A stretch of DNA of 64,000 nt from an uncultured Aquimarina sp. (GTDB lineage: Bacteria; Bacteroidota; Bacteroidia; Flavobacteriales; Flavobacteriaceae). A program made the translations under genes and the position numbers. The stretch lies in assembly GCF_947495315.1 (NCBI RefSeq), contig NZ_CANLYD010000009.1, positions 1 through 64,000 on the forward strand, given 5' to 3'. The notes below the pieces were generated by a model. It did not search any database. It was not told where the DNA came from and was given only the letters and a program-made list of their open reading frames with translations. Shown in pieces: positions 47,893 to 58,312 of the stretch; the first letter of the stretch is position 1; every line of letters begins with the position of its first letter.

Positions 47893-48343
47893 TTTGGGGT
47901 AACACAATTTTCACTTGGATAATTCTAAAATCCGACAAAGCATTATCTCTGTACTATTAAAATCTACTGCCTTTTTGAATACATTTTGAACCTTTTTAAG
48001 CTCAAAAACCCAATCGAATTGTACATTTCTTTATTTATATGCTTATCGTTCTACTTTAGTACTTGTTGTATTAGATTATTATTGGATTAGTGTACCAACC
48101 AACTTCAATAGCATTTTCACTCTCATTAATGAGTTTAAAATAGCGCTCCGTTTTCCAAGTATTTCTTCCTATTTTCTTTAACAAGTGTTAAACAAAATAG
48201 AAAAACAGGCCTGTAACCGCTTTTATAACAGATTTTTAACAGCATTAGGGAGTGTAAACTACGGTTTCAGTAGTATTTTTAGTATTGATCACGGAAACTA
48301 AAAATATACACTAAAAACTGTTCCAATAAAATTAATCACGCAT

Positions 48344-51310
48344 ATGAAACTAAAAGCTCTATTTTTTTGGATATTTCTTGCAAGTTATCAACTTGCAGTA
48401 GGCCAATACGAGATTACCATCGATGCATATGTCTTAGATAAAGAAACTCAACAAGCTGTGCCTTATGTTAATGTAGGATTTCTGGAAAAAGGTATTGGTA
48501 CCGTAAGTCAAAGTGATGGTAGGTTTGTGCTACGGTATGATGAGAGAAAAATAGACAACGACGATGTTTTGCAAATATCCAGCATTGGCTACAAAAGCAT
48601 TACCCTTACTGCCAAAAAGCTGTATAAACTCTTATTAAAAGATGATAAGATATATGTAGAACCCGATATTTCCACTTTGGAAGAAACTGTGATAATAGCA
48701 ACGGAAAGACAAAAAATGACGATTGGTCCTTACCATTATTCTAAAAAATTTATGGGATACTGGAAAGATAAAAAAGCGTTAGGAGGTGAAATCGCATCTT
48801 CTATGAAAATTAGAAAGAAAAATACAAAGCTGGAAAAATTAAAATTTTATGTCTTAGAAAATTACAGTGACAGTTTACTAGTAAGAGTCAACATTTACAA
48901 AAAACAAAAAAGGAAACCGGGAGTAAATATTCTCACCGGTAATATATATCACACTATAGTTACAAAAGAAGGAGAAGAAAGTATAGACTTATCTCCTCAC
49001 AATATTGTGGTCAATGAAGATATCATTGTAAGTTTGGAACTTGTAGAAGTTTATGGAGAAGACATTGGTTTTGCAATTTGCGGAAGTAATAACAGAAAAG
49101 GATTTGTGAAATATATTAGTCAGGATGATTGGGAAGTCAAATACGGGATCAGTATGGCTTTTAAACTAGATATTTCGTTTCCCGATTCCTCTAATACTAT
49201 TAAAAAAAGAAAGAAGCCGGAAAATATAACATTATATTGGGATACCTCACTATCAAGAAAAAACATAGATTTAGAAACAGAATTAGATTTTTTAAAGAAA
49301 TACATCGATAAGCTTAAAGAAGCCCAGATAACTTTAGTGCCCTTTTCTAATACTATCGGAAAGGATATAACATTTTACGTAAAACAAGGGAATAGTAAAG
49401 AGCTGCTTTCTGAGATCCGTAAGCTACGATATAATGGTGGCAGTAATTTTGTCGATCTTTTTAAACAAACACAAACACCAGATCAATATTTGGTATTTAC
49501 GGATGGTATTCACACCTATGGAGATCATAAATTTATGTATACCACTCCTGCATTTTATGTAAACAGTAATCCAAAAGCAAATCATACGATCCTTCAAAAT
49601 GCAAGTATTTCTAACGAAGGATATTATATTAACTTATCAAAAATAAATACGGAAACTGCTGTCGATGTTATCATGAATGATATCGAAGATCAATCGGTAT
49701 ACAATATCGATCTCACAAAAAACAGTATTCAAGGAACCGTATTCACAAAAAACAACATGCCAATACAAGGATGTAGTGTATCTTTAGTTGGTTCTCTAAA
49801 TGAGGTAGAGACGAATGCCAATGGTGAATTTTCAATCAATGCAGAGTACGATGATGTACTTGTTTTTAAAGCATTTGGAATGGATTCAAAACGAGTGAAG
49901 ATTGATACATCAAAAAAAATATCAGTAACACTAAAACCCAAGTATAAAACTCTTGATCAAGTATACTTAAAATCAAAAAATGATTCACGATCAAAACAAG
50001 ACATAAACAGAGAAAATGAAAAGAAAAGAATAGTTGGTGCTAATTTTACTATATACAACGAACAGTTTCCTAAATCTTCATTTTTCTTTGGAGATGTTTT
50101 CCGAATCATACCAGGTGTTCAGGTTACAGGGTTTGGTGACCAAGTTAGTATCGGTGTTACCAAAGCTCTTGCTTGGTATGGAACCACTCCTATTTTTGTT
50201 GTAGATGGTGCTGTATATAAAAGACCTCCAGTTCATCTATTACCATCACAAATAAAAAGTATCACGTTGATAAATTCGTTTGCTCAAATGACTCAATATG
50301 GTACAAGCGGTGGCGTATTTATTATTACAACAGTTTTTAATATAGATGCTTTAGAAAAAAAAGAGTCTACTCCATCACTTTTGGTTGAAGGTAATGAGTA
50401 TAAAGAATCCCACTTTTTATTAGACCCTAACCTAAAAAGACCTGCATACTTGAACGCCTTATGGAAAAGCGATAGCTACTCAAATGCAAAAAACATCTAT
50501 TTTTCATTGCTAGAAACACATCGATTAGAAGTACCTTTTCACATCTATAGTATGTACTATTTTAAAAGGTGGGACAAAAAATTTTCGGATCAAATTTTAT
50601 CAAACCTGGCAGAGTTATCCGAAAGTAACTATAGTGTATTACGGACCTTAGCCTTTTATCTGGAAGAAAGAAATGAAATAGAAAAGGCTTTATTGATCTA
50701 TGAAAAAATAGGAGATTTAAAACCACATTATGCTCAATCCTATCTTGATCTTGCCAGAAGTTATAAAGAAAACAAAAAGTATAAACAATCGTTTGAGCTT
50801 TATAAAAGAATTTTAAATAATGACGATAAGAATATCGATTTCTCAGAAATATTGCCTCAAGCAGAAGCGCAATTCAGACATTTCCTAAATAATCATAGAT
50901 CCGAAATATCATATACTGATTTGCCAAAAGATTTACTAGTTGCAGAAAGCTCTCCTGTACGTATAGTTTTTGAATGGAACAAACCTCTTACAGAATTTGA
51001 ATTACAGTTCGTTGATCCTCAGAAAAAGTTTTATAAATGGTCTCATACGTTTGAAGAAAATCAAGAATTACTTTCGAACAGAATAAAAAGTGGTGTCGTA
51101 TCAGAAGAGTTCATTATAGACGAACCTTTTATAGAAGGAGAATGGATTATTAATATTCAGTCTTTTGAAAAAGAATCAAACCCTACTCCTTCGTTAATGA
51201 AATATACAATTTACAGAAACTATGGGCTCTCTAATCAAACGAAAATTGTGAAAGTCGTTAAACTGTATAATCAAGAACAAAAAGTAACGCTAGACAAATT
51301 TGTTTTATAA
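48344..51310 (+). CDS. Exported CarboxypepD / VWA / TonB-plug / TPR multidomain protein
   Basis: The 988-aa product has a signal peptide cleaved after AVGQ. Residues about 22-105 are a CarboxypepD_reg-like domain (VLDKETQQAVPYVNVGF, GIGTVSQSDGRF). Residues about 294-420 are a von Willebrand A domain with an intact metal site: DTSLS (Asp300, Ser302, Ser304), GGSNF and TDG. Residues about 465-535 are a second CarboxypepD_reg domain (SIQGTVFTKNNMPIQGCSVS). Residues about 560-665 are a TonB-receptor plug (FRIIPGVQVTGFG, TPIFVVDGAVY, QYGTSGGVFIITT) without any barrel. TPR repeats follow at about 750-850. The lack of a barrel shows it is not a transporter. It may be a surface scaffold or mechanosensory adhesin. 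Confidence 0.85.
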   Translation: MKLKALFFWIFLASYQLAVGQYEITIDAYVLDKETQQAVPYVNVGFLEKGIGTVSQSDGRFVLRYDERKIDNDDVLQISSIGYKSITLTAKKLYKLLLKDDKIYVEPDISTLEETVIIATERQKMTIGPYHYSKKFMGYWKDKKALGGEIASSMKIRKKNTKLEKLKFYVLENYSDSLLVRVNIYKKQKRKPGVNILTGNIYHTIVTKEGEESIDLSPHNIVVNEDIIVSLELVEVYGEDIGFAICGSNNRKGFVKYISQDDWEVKYGISMAFKLDISFPDSSNTIKKRKKPENITLYWDTSLSRKNIDLETELDFLKKYIDKLKEAQITLVPFSNTIGKDITFYVKQGNSKELLSEIRKLRYNGGSNFVDLFKQTQTPDQYLVFTDGIHTYGDHKFMYTTPAFYVNSNPKANHTILQNASISNEGYYINLSKINTETAVDVIMNDIEDQSVYNIDLTKNSIQGTVFTKNNMPIQGCSVSLVGSLNEVETNANGEFSINAEYDDVLVFKAFGMDSKRVKIDTSKKISVTLKPKYKTLDQVYLKSKNDSRSKQDINRENEKKRIVGANFTIYNEQFPKSSFFFGDVFRIIPGVQVTGFGDQVSIGVTKALAWYGTTPIFVVDGAVYKRPPVHLLPSQIKSITLINSFAQMTQYGTSGGVFIITTVFNIDALEKKESTPSLLVEGNEYKESHFLLDPNLKRPAYLNALWKSDSYSNAKNIYFSLLETHRLEVPFHIYSMYYFKRWDKKFSDQILSNLAELSESNYSVLRTLAFYLEERNEIEKALLIYEKIGDLKPHYAQSYLDLARSYKENKKYKQSFELYKRILNNDDKNIDFSEILPQAEAQFRHFLNNHRSEISYTDLPKDLLVAESSPVRIVFEWNKPLTEFELQFVDPQKKFYKWSHTFEENQELLSNRIKSGVVSEEFIIDEPFIEGEWIINIQSFEKESNPTPSLMKYTIYRNYGLSNQTKIVKVVKLYNQEQKVTLDKFVL

Positions 51311-51840
51311 AACAATATAAAGATAAAGATAATTGCTTTTTGATGTTCTTCAGGTTTAACGTATAAAAAGCTTTATGAAGCTCATTATTTTCTAATCATA
51401 TCGTTCTTAAAATACATTAATCCTTTTTTTTGGGGTGAGTACTTTTCTATAACTATATACTAGTTATATACTCACGAAAAATTATTAATTTATCTAAAAT
51501 TGATCGTATAGCTTTTAGATTGTTCAAACCATTTTACACGATTACTTAATGCTAGATTATACATTGTATCACGTAACATTCTTAGAATAGACGCTAGCAA
51601 AGCAGCTACAAATTTCTATCTGGTAATTATTGAGACTGTTTTTTTACTATCTGGATATTTTATATTTACGCTACCAAATATTCTCTATTTTGTTTATTTT
51701 ACTAAGATCCGAAATTGCTCTGTTGTGTTTTCCTGCTCTTCTTAAATCCGAGACATGCTCATCTGCAAAATATTTCTCCTTTTTGACCATCAAGTATTTA
51801 AATCAATTTCTTAAAATTTCACACTCTAATAATAAGACAA
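51311..51840. other. Intergenic region with possible decayed minus-strand frame
   Basis: This 530-nt interval lies between convergent genes. On the minus strand a 39-codon frame (51671-51790, MVKKEKYFADEHV...) and, further on, an open stretch ending at 51490 (...MLRDTMYNLALSNRVKW) look coding-like but are interrupted by stops. They may be remnants of one lost gene of unknown family. I see no repeat or RNA gene. Confidence 0.3.
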
Positions 51841-53775
51841 TTAGTAATCCTTAATTAAAAACTCGGTTCTCCTATTTAGTGCTTTACCTTCTTCTGTAAG
51901 ATTAGTAGTAAAAGGTTCATTTTCTCCATAGCCTTTAGCATTTAATCTATCAGCAGAAATCCCAGCTTGAACCAAATAGTGTTTAACCGATTGGGCTCTT
52001 TTGAATGAAAGCGACATATTTAGAGATTCTTCTCCTACATTATCCGTATGCCCACCTATTTCTACAATCATGGTTGGACTATCTTTCATCATTTTAACAA
52101 TTCTATTGAGATCTAACCTACTTTCTATGGTTAAGTTGGATTTACCGGTATCAAAAAATATATTATTTAATCGAGCTTTGGCTCCAACTTTTATTTCTTC
52201 GAGCGTGATATTTCTATTAACCTCTTTGTATTTCAATTGATCATCTAATCTAAAATTTTGGGAGTTAAAAAATCTGCCTTCTGCACTAGCAGTCATACTA
52301 TAACTTCTGCCTGCCGGAAGTATTACCATATATTGTCCTGTTTTGGAATTACTAAGCGTGTTAGCTATATAATCACCAGTAGATAAATCTTGAATAATAA
52401 TGTTAGCGGTAATAGGTTTTTGAAATTGATCCCAAACGGTACCTGTAACTATAGTAGTAGCAGTAGGTTTCATATCTGGAGGCAAACCTATTTGATAAAT
52501 ATCCAAACCTCCTACTCCTCCAGGTTTTTCTGAAGCAAAAAATGCATAATCTCCAGAGGCTGATGTAGTAAAATATAGATCATCATATAGTGTATTAATT
52601 ACATTACCCATATTAATAGGTTGAGACCATTGTCCATCGATATATACTGTTTTAAACATATCAGTTTTTCCATACCCTCCGTGACCTGATGAACTAAAAT
52701 ACAAAGTACGTCCATCTGGTGCTAAAAACGGGGATTTATCCTCGCTTGACGTATTGATTCTATCTCCTAGATTCTCAGGAACACTCCATTCTCCAGACTC
52801 ATTTTTAAAACTAATATAGAGATCAGCCCCTCCATACCCTCCTTTTCTTTGTGATGAAAATATCAGTTTTGACCCGTCTGCAGAAACAGAGGGTTGAGAA
52901 TCCCATTTTAAAGAATTTATAGTAACCCCCATATTTCTGGGAGTCTCCCAAGTTTCACCATATAAAGACGATGTATATAAATCACAACCTCCTATTCCAT
53001 CCGGCGAATCACATCTTGTAAACACAAGCATTTGACCGTCTCCGGTAAATGTAGAAGACCCTTCATTGTTTATAGAATTTAAGGGGTCCGGCAATAGTTG
53101 CGCTTCTCCTATACCTCCTTCATATAAGTTTACGGTATACAAATCTTCTTTTCCGGGATTACCAAATCTGCTTCCTCGTTTGCTTGTAAAGTATAGTTTT
53201 GTTGCAGATGGGTTTACCATAGGAAAATAATCATCATTACTACTGTTTAGTGATTTCATCAAAACATATTTATCTGCCCCTATTTTATAATCATATTTAG
53301 TTATTTTATCTTCAACATTAACATCTTCTCTATCATATCGATCAAAAAAAGTACGCCCATTTTCATTGTAAACTTTTATTTGAGTAAGCTTTTTAGATCC
53401 TAACCTGGCATACACCCCAAATTGCCATTTCCCTATATCTTTACCTTTTTTGATACGACGATAAAAAATATTGTTCCAAGGACCATTTCCATACCTATAT
53501 TGCTTTACTGATATCTTTCTTTCTGAAGTACGTTGGTTTCCATTTGGCAAAGTTTCGATTATTTTCAAATCAATGATTGGTTCACCATACACCCAAAAAA
53601 TAATATAACCGCTACGGGTTGCTTTATATACACTTTTGTTCGCAACAAAAAATTCATAACTTTCTACATCTTTTAGGTTTGCCCTAAAGCAAAGCCCTGA
53701 AGCATTGTATTGTGAATGGGCTAATTGAGTTATACATATTACAATTAATATACTATAATAATTTAATGCTTTCAT
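51841..53775 (-). CDS. PorE-like OmpA family protein with PD40 repeats
   Basis: A 644-aa exported protein (signal ending LAHSQ). Residues about 20-165 form an N-terminal domain of unknown type. Residues about 175-425 contain repeated PD40/WD40-like blades (FPMVNPSATKLYFTSKRGS, LIFSSQRKGGYGGADLYISF, TLYFSSSGHGGYGKTDMF). About 435-520 is a CarboxypepD_reg domain, and 530-644 is an OmpA C-terminal peptidoglycan-binding domain (IFFDTGKSNLT, IGGHTDNVG, LNRRTEF). PorE of the type IX secretion system has the same propeller-CRD-OmpA order but starts with TPRs, which are absent here. It should link an outer-membrane complex to peptidoglycan. Confidence 0.85.
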   Translation of the reverse strand: MKALNYYSILIVICITQLAHSQYNASGLCFRANLKDVESYEFFVANKSVYKATRSGYIIFWVYGEPIIDLKIIETLPNGNQRTSERKISVKQYRYGNGPWNNIFYRRIKKGKDIGKWQFGVYARLGSKKLTQIKVYNENGRTFFDRYDREDVNVEDKITKYDYKIGADKYVLMKSLNSSNDDYFPMVNPSATKLYFTSKRGSRFGNPGKEDLYTVNLYEGGIGEAQLLPDPLNSINNEGSSTFTGDGQMLVFTRCDSPDGIGGCDLYTSSLYGETWETPRNMGVTINSLKWDSQPSVSADGSKLIFSSQRKGGYGGADLYISFKNESGEWSVPENLGDRINTSSEDKSPFLAPDGRTLYFSSSGHGGYGKTDMFKTVYIDGQWSQPINMGNVINTLYDDLYFTTSASGDYAFFASEKPGGVGGLDIYQIGLPPDMKPTATTIVTGTVWDQFQKPITANIIIQDLSTGDYIANTLSNSKTGQYMVILPAGRSYSMTASAEGRFFNSQNFRLDDQLKYKEVNRNITLEEIKVGAKARLNNIFFDTGKSNLTIESRLDLNRIVKMMKDSPTMIVEIGGHTDNVGEESLNMSLSFKRAQSVKHYLVQAGISADRLNAKGYGENEPFTTNLTEEGKALNRRTEFLIKDY

Positions 53776-53840
53776 ATTATTATTTTTATGTCTATATCGC
53801 TATAACTTATTTCGTTTTATTAGTAAAATCTTGTTTGTGG

Positions 53841-55424
53841 TTATTCTTCAAATAGAAGTTTAATTTCTTCATTTGTAAGTGCTCTGGTATATATTCTTAA
53901 ATCATCAACAAACCCTTCATAGTGTTGATCTTCTGAACCTGATATATCCTTAGCCGCCATATATGAATTTTCAGATCTTTCAAATATTTGAGTTCTTGTT
54001 ATCTGTTCTCTACCAGATAGTTGATTATTGACAAAGATCTCAAAAGCATCAGCAGATGCATGTCGTATAGCAATGTGTATCCAAGAATTATCAGAAATTG
54101 TAGCTTTAACTATTTCAGTTTGAGAAGTACTGGCAGCTCCATTACCTCTAAATACAACTTTATATTCTATTTGATCATTTACATTTCTGATATCTATAGC
54201 CGATTTAGAAGAAAATAATCCAATAATGGTGGACTCTGTATTTATGTTTGCTATATTGATCCAAAATGAATATGTCAGATCCCCTGTATAGTCAGGACCG
54301 GGTATTGGGTTTATGTAATTTACATAAGTTGATGTTCCATTAAAAGATATAGCTGCATTGCTATTTCCTTTTCTATCTGCAACAAAACTAGGATTTCCCT
54401 GAAGGATCCCAGGGTTATTAGGATCGACTTCATTCGTTGCATCAGTATCAAACTTATAATGACCAACCAGATCACTTTGTAAATCCGGAGCCGGAAGAAC
54501 CATAATAATATTTTCTTTGATTTCTGTATCTAAACTATTGTCATTTCTAGTTTCTAAGGTCACGGAATAGATTCCCGGAGTATTATAGGTGACTACTGGG
54601 TTTCGCTCGGCAGAAGTTTCAGGAGTTCCACCTGGAAAAGTCCAATTCCACTGATCTGCACTGACAGATCGATCTGTAAAACGTACTTCTCCACCTTGTG
54701 TAACCTCATTAACGTCAAAATCAAAATCAGCTTGCGTTGGTTCATAAACAGTAATATAGTTTTCTTTGATTTCTGTATCTGAACTATTATCATTGCGTAC
54801 TTCTAATGTTACAGCATATGTTCCTAAAATATTATATATAATTTTTGGGTTTTGTTCAGTTGAATTTATTGGTGTTCCACCAGAGAAAGTCCAACTCCAT
54901 TGGTTTGGAGTTCCTGTAGATGAATCAAAAAAAGACACTTCTGAACCGATTGCAATGCGCTGCGCATTGGATAGGAAATCTGCTTTTACATTATTAGAAA
55001 TTACCTCATTTACCTGAATTATTTGTTCTGTAGTATCAGATCCTCCGGAGTTAGAAACTCTAAGAGTCGCTTTAAAATTTCCCTCATTTTGATAAAGAAC
55101 AGTTGTCACTGGGGCATTAGAATTAGAAATATTCCCTCCTTCGAATGTCCATTCGATTTGATCGACCTGACCTGTTGATGCATTCGTAAATGTAACTTCT
55201 TCTCCGGCATTGATCATTTCTGTACTTATTGTGATTTTTGCAGTTGGAGGATCAACATCAGAATCTGATTCGTCCTCACTACATCCTCCTACCAGAATAA
55301 CAAAAAGTAAGCATAACCCTAATTTATAAAGCTTTCTTTTTTTTATGTATTGACACTGATTTTGTAGATTGTATTTAATTTTAGCGAAAAATGAAAATTG
55401 GTTTACATACGATATTGCCCCCAT
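53841..55424 (-). CDS. Lipoprotein with PKD repeats and LamG domain
   Basis: The product is up to 527 aa. The only ATG is at 55424, about 30 residues before a clear lipoprotein signal (LGLCLLFVILVGGC), so the true start may be a non-ATG codon. Three PKD domains follow (about 60-145, 150-230, 235-320: EWTFEGGN, WSWTFSGGTP, WNWTFPGGTP with GTYAVTLEVRNDN). A LamG/concanavalin-like domain spans about 325-527 (DLVGHYKFDTDATN, YSFWINIANINTES, FVDDLRIYTRALTNEEIKLL). This is a surface-exposed ligand- or polysaccharide-binding lipoprotein, 66 nt upstream of the PorE-like gene and probably cotranscribed. Confidence 0.85.
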   Translation of the reverse strand: MGAISYVNQFSFFAKIKYNLQNQCQYIKKRKLYKLGLCLLFVILVGGCSEDESDSDVDPPTAKITISTEMINAGEEVTFTNASTGQVDQIEWTFEGGNISNSNAPVTTVLYQNEGNFKATLRVSNSGGSDTTEQIIQVNEVISNNVKADFLSNAQRIAIGSEVSFFDSSTGTPNQWSWTFSGGTPINSTEQNPKIIYNILGTYAVTLEVRNDNSSDTEIKENYITVYEPTQADFDFDVNEVTQGGEVRFTDRSVSADQWNWTFPGGTPETSAERNPVVTYNTPGIYSVTLETRNDNSLDTEIKENIIMVLPAPDLQSDLVGHYKFDTDATNEVDPNNPGILQGNPSFVADRKGNSNAAISFNGTSTYVNYINPIPGPDYTGDLTYSFWINIANINTESTIIGLFSSKSAIDIRNVNDQIEYKVVFRGNGAASTSQTEIVKATISDNSWIHIAIRHASADAFEIFVNNQLSGREQITRTQIFERSENSYMAAKDISGSEDQHYEGFVDDLRIYTRALTNEEIKLLFEE

Positions 55425-55545
55425 GATTTGTAATTTTTGATGATTATTTCTAACTCAATGTGATATGTGAATTACATCAAAAATAAAGCGCATAAAGGTC
55501 ATTAGCTTGCGGAAATACGCAAAGAGAATATTTTTAATAAGATAC

Positions 55546-56214
55546 CTAAATCAGACCTATATCTTTTACAATACTAATCAGGTGAGGAAGGGTATCGGCT
55601 TCAAAAAGTATTTTAAGATCCTGCAATCGATATTCTATACTTCGTTTACTACCTGAAGGTATATTGTTCTTCTTAAAATGTTCAGAAATTTGTTTTTGAT
55701 TGAGCCCTTTCGCCAATAATTCCAGAATTAATTTATCAGATGTGTTTACCTCTGATATATTCCCAGCATTATGAAGTAATGCTACAATATCTTCAGAAAA
55801 ATATGGGACTCCTCGTAAAATCGCTTTTATTGCTTTATTTAGGTCTTCTGCTTCACGCCTTCCTTTAGATATGTATCCATTAATCCCATATACATCGATT
55901 AGTTTTTTAACGATACCTATACGGTTTTCTATGGAAAAAACAATAACATTAAGGTCCGGCTGTATTTTTTTGACCTGTTGAATAAGATCCTCACCAGAAC
56001 GTAATTTTCGCAACCTGTGATCTTCTTTAAAAGAAAGGTCTGTAATCAAAAGATCAAACGGAACATTTTTTAGTAAAGCAGCTTTTAACTTAAGTAGTGC
56101 ATTATCACAGTAATCAACAGTTTCGATAAGGGGAATATCAAGCTTTGTCAGTGTACTTTTTAGCCCTGCACTTATACTTTGTTGGTCTTCCGCGACTAAT
56201 ATTTTCTTAAACAT
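55546..56214 (-). CDS. Response regulator, receiver plus LuxR-type helix-turn-helix
   Basis: A 222-aa protein with an N-terminal receiver domain: acidic pocket AEDQQ, phosphoacceptor Asp59 in DLLITDLSF, and a late Lys in GYISKGRRE. The C-terminal DNA-binding region spans about residues 155-205 (DKLILELLAKGLNQKQISEH, SKRSIEYRLQDLK). It lies 16 nt downstream of the histidine kinase and should be its partner. The downstream PKD-LamG and PorE-like genes, or the divergent caspase operon, are the likely targets (inference). Confidence 0.9.
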   Translation of the reverse strand: MFKKILVAEDQQSISAGLKSTLTKLDIPLIETVDYCDNALLKLKAALLKNVPFDLLITDLSFKEDHRLRKLRSGEDLIQQVKKIQPDLNVIVFSIENRIGIVKKLIDVYGINGYISKGRREAEDLNKAIKAILRGVPYFSEDIVALLHNAGNISEVNTSDKLILELLAKGLNQKQISEHFKKNNIPSGSKRSIEYRLQDLKILFEADTLPHLISIVKDIGLI

Positions 56215-56230
56215 TGTTATTCACTATTTT

Positions 56231-58204
56231 TTAGAATACTATAGTGGCTCTAAAACCCTCTCCAGAGCTTGTTTCAAAAGTAAGCTTCCCTTTAATATTA
56301 TCTATGCGATTTTCCGCATTGACCAATCCATTTGTTTTCACAGTACTAATATCACATCCTACTCCATCATCAGTATATGTAATCACCCTCTTCTTTTCTC
56401 TATCCCTTGCTATAAGTGTTATCCTCTTACAATTACTATGTTTTTTGGCATTAATAAAAAGCTCCTGTAACACTCTATACACTGCTATTTTTTTATAATC
56501 TGGTGTGGTGGTCCATTCCATTTCTGACAAGTTGGTGATTACATTTACAGCATTCGTATTGTATTGCTGTATCAGGTTGATGAGTTCTCTTTTATAGTTA
56601 TCAACGTCTATGGTAGCCGTTTCTATCGAAATATCTCTTGCTCTGAGGTACATATTCTGCAATTTATTTCCTAACACTTCTTTTGTAGAAGGCATGGAGG
56701 CCTCTGCAGTTTTTTCTACATAACTGGCAAGATTAGAAATATCATTTGCCAATTCATCATGGATTTTTTTAGAAATTCTTTTTTCTGTTTTATAGACTTC
56801 TTTTTCTTTTTCTTTTCTATGTTTTCGGATTAAATAATGACTAAAAAAAGTAATAGTAACTAATAATAAAATTCCTGCCAGCAAGTATATAATCTTTTGA
56901 GTTCTTTGTATAGAAACCTTCAACTGCTGCTTCACCATAATATCTTTCAGTTTTAGAATTTCTTCAGTTTTAAGTTGATCGTCATATTGGATCTTAGCAA
57001 ACTGGGTTTTAACCCTTAATTCTTGTTTATACAAACTATCATTCAACTTAATATATCTATTTTTTAAAGAAATATCATTTGGTTTGATTTTCATTAAAAA
57101 AAATAAAACATCTAACTCTCCTCTAGGGTTTTTTATCCTTTTAGAAGTTATAATTGCCTTAGTGAACCAATCCATTGCTTTTTGTTCATCTTTTCTTAAA
57201 AAGAACTCCCCTAAATGTGTATAACTTGCTATTAATCCTAGTTTGTCATTATGTTTAATTCTAATATCTGACGCTTTTAAAAGTTGTTCCTCTACATCTA
57301 TAGTATCTTTACACCATTGAGCATATGCAAGATTATCCAAAACCCTTGCTCTTTCTTTAGGTACTGTATGGATTAAAGAATCTTTTAGAATATTTCTGAA
57401 TGATACAATAGCTTTTCTATATTCTTCATTTTGAATATACATTACATATAAGTTGTTCGTGTATATCAATTGATCAATATTTGATTGCGTACTTACAATT
57501 GCCTTTTTATAGTATTTTATGGCATCTTCTTTATTTAATAAGTATTTATTATTTATAGCTAAAACATTATATGCCGAGGCAATGTATTTTTTGTCCTTTT
57601 CAGGTATCAAATACCTCAAAGCATTCGTAATGGTTTCTTTACTTCCAAAAAAATCACTACTATTCTTTTGAATGTATGCCATATTCAATAGACGCCTTCC
57701 TACCTCACTACTATCCTGAAGTACTAAAAAATTATTTTTGGATCTATTGTAGTAATAAAAGGCACTATCTCGAATAAACCTGATCTTATCCAGATAGTAT
57801 GCCTTTAAGTAATTTGCTTTTCCTTGATAATAATAATTTTCAATTGTATTGGCCTGAGTCCATAAAATATTAGCATAAAACCATAAACTATCAAACTCTT
57901 TTTTCGAATAGTGAATCACTCCTTTCTGATACAGCACTTTACAATACAATGTGTCTTTTGGCTGTTTAGCTAATAATTTATAAGCTTTATTGATTGCATA
58001 TTTCCTATCGGATATGCTTTGTGTTTTATCTTTAGATATTTTATAATAATTAATAATATGAGAAGATTGTTTTTCTCGGGATGAGTTATTAATTTGTCTA
58101 TCCTGACAAGAATAAAATATGGAAATTAAAACAAGAATAAAAATCTTGTAATTCACTTTTTTTGAATTAACAATAAATTTTTCCTGAATCCATCCATAGC
58201 ACAT
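56231..58204 (-). CDS. TPR-containing sensor histidine kinase
   Basis: I start at ATG 58204 (657 aa). The N-terminus carries a lipoprotein-like signal (SIFYSC), residues about 45-395 contain TPR repeats, and a membrane helix lies at about 437-460 (IIYLLAGILLLVTITFFSHYL). A HisKA_3-type dimerisation helix has His482 (KKIHDELANDIS). The HATPase domain has the N-box QELFINAKKHSNC and G1 box TYTDDGVGCD, with a shortened G2. The periplasmic TPR array implies that it senses a protein or peptide partner. It forms a two-component pair with the response regulator 16 nt downstream. Confidence 0.88.
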   Translation of the reverse strand: MCYGWIQEKFIVNSKKVNYKIFILVLISIFYSCQDRQINNSSREKQSSHIINYYKISKDKTQSISDRKYAINKAYKLLAKQPKDTLYCKVLYQKGVIHYSKKEFDSLWFYANILWTQANTIENYYYQGKANYLKAYYLDKIRFIRDSAFYYYNRSKNNFLVLQDSSEVGRRLLNMAYIQKNSSDFFGSKETITNALRYLIPEKDKKYIASAYNVLAINNKYLLNKEDAIKYYKKAIVSTQSNIDQLIYTNNLYVMYIQNEEYRKAIVSFRNILKDSLIHTVPKERARVLDNLAYAQWCKDTIDVEEQLLKASDIRIKHNDKLGLIASYTHLGEFFLRKDEQKAMDWFTKAIITSKRIKNPRGELDVLFFLMKIKPNDISLKNRYIKLNDSLYKQELRVKTQFAKIQYDDQLKTEEILKLKDIMVKQQLKVSIQRTQKIIYLLAGILLLVTITFFSHYLIRKHRKEKEKEVYKTEKRISKKIHDELANDISNLASYVEKTAEASMPSTKEVLGNKLQNMYLRARDISIETATIDVDNYKRELINLIQQYNTNAVNVITNLSEMEWTTTPDYKKIAVYRVLQELFINAKKHSNCKRITLIARDREKKRVITYTDDGVGCDISTVKTNGLVNAENRIDNIKGKLTFETSSGEGFRATIVF

Positions 58205-58268
58205 TTTTAATTTTTTCAAAATTTAAACATTTAAAAACCAGGAAAATCAACTCAATAAAGATAAAAAA

Positions 58269-58297
58269 GATAAGCCACAAATAACATGTGGCTTATC
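58269..58297 (-). terminator. Terminator of the small acidic lipoprotein gene
   Basis: Stem GATAAGCCACA / TGTGGCTTATC around a short loop. On the minus strand it is followed by a T-run, 16 nt after the stop of the small gene. Confidence 0.8.
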
Positions 58298-58312
58298 AAA
58301 ATTTTATTGACT

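Noticed and set aside
51490..51790. A decayed gene on the minus strand (MVKKEKYFADEHV... and ...MLRDTMYNLALSNRVKW)
   Set aside because: Coding-like but interrupted and not assignable to a family; recorded only as part of the intergenic entry.
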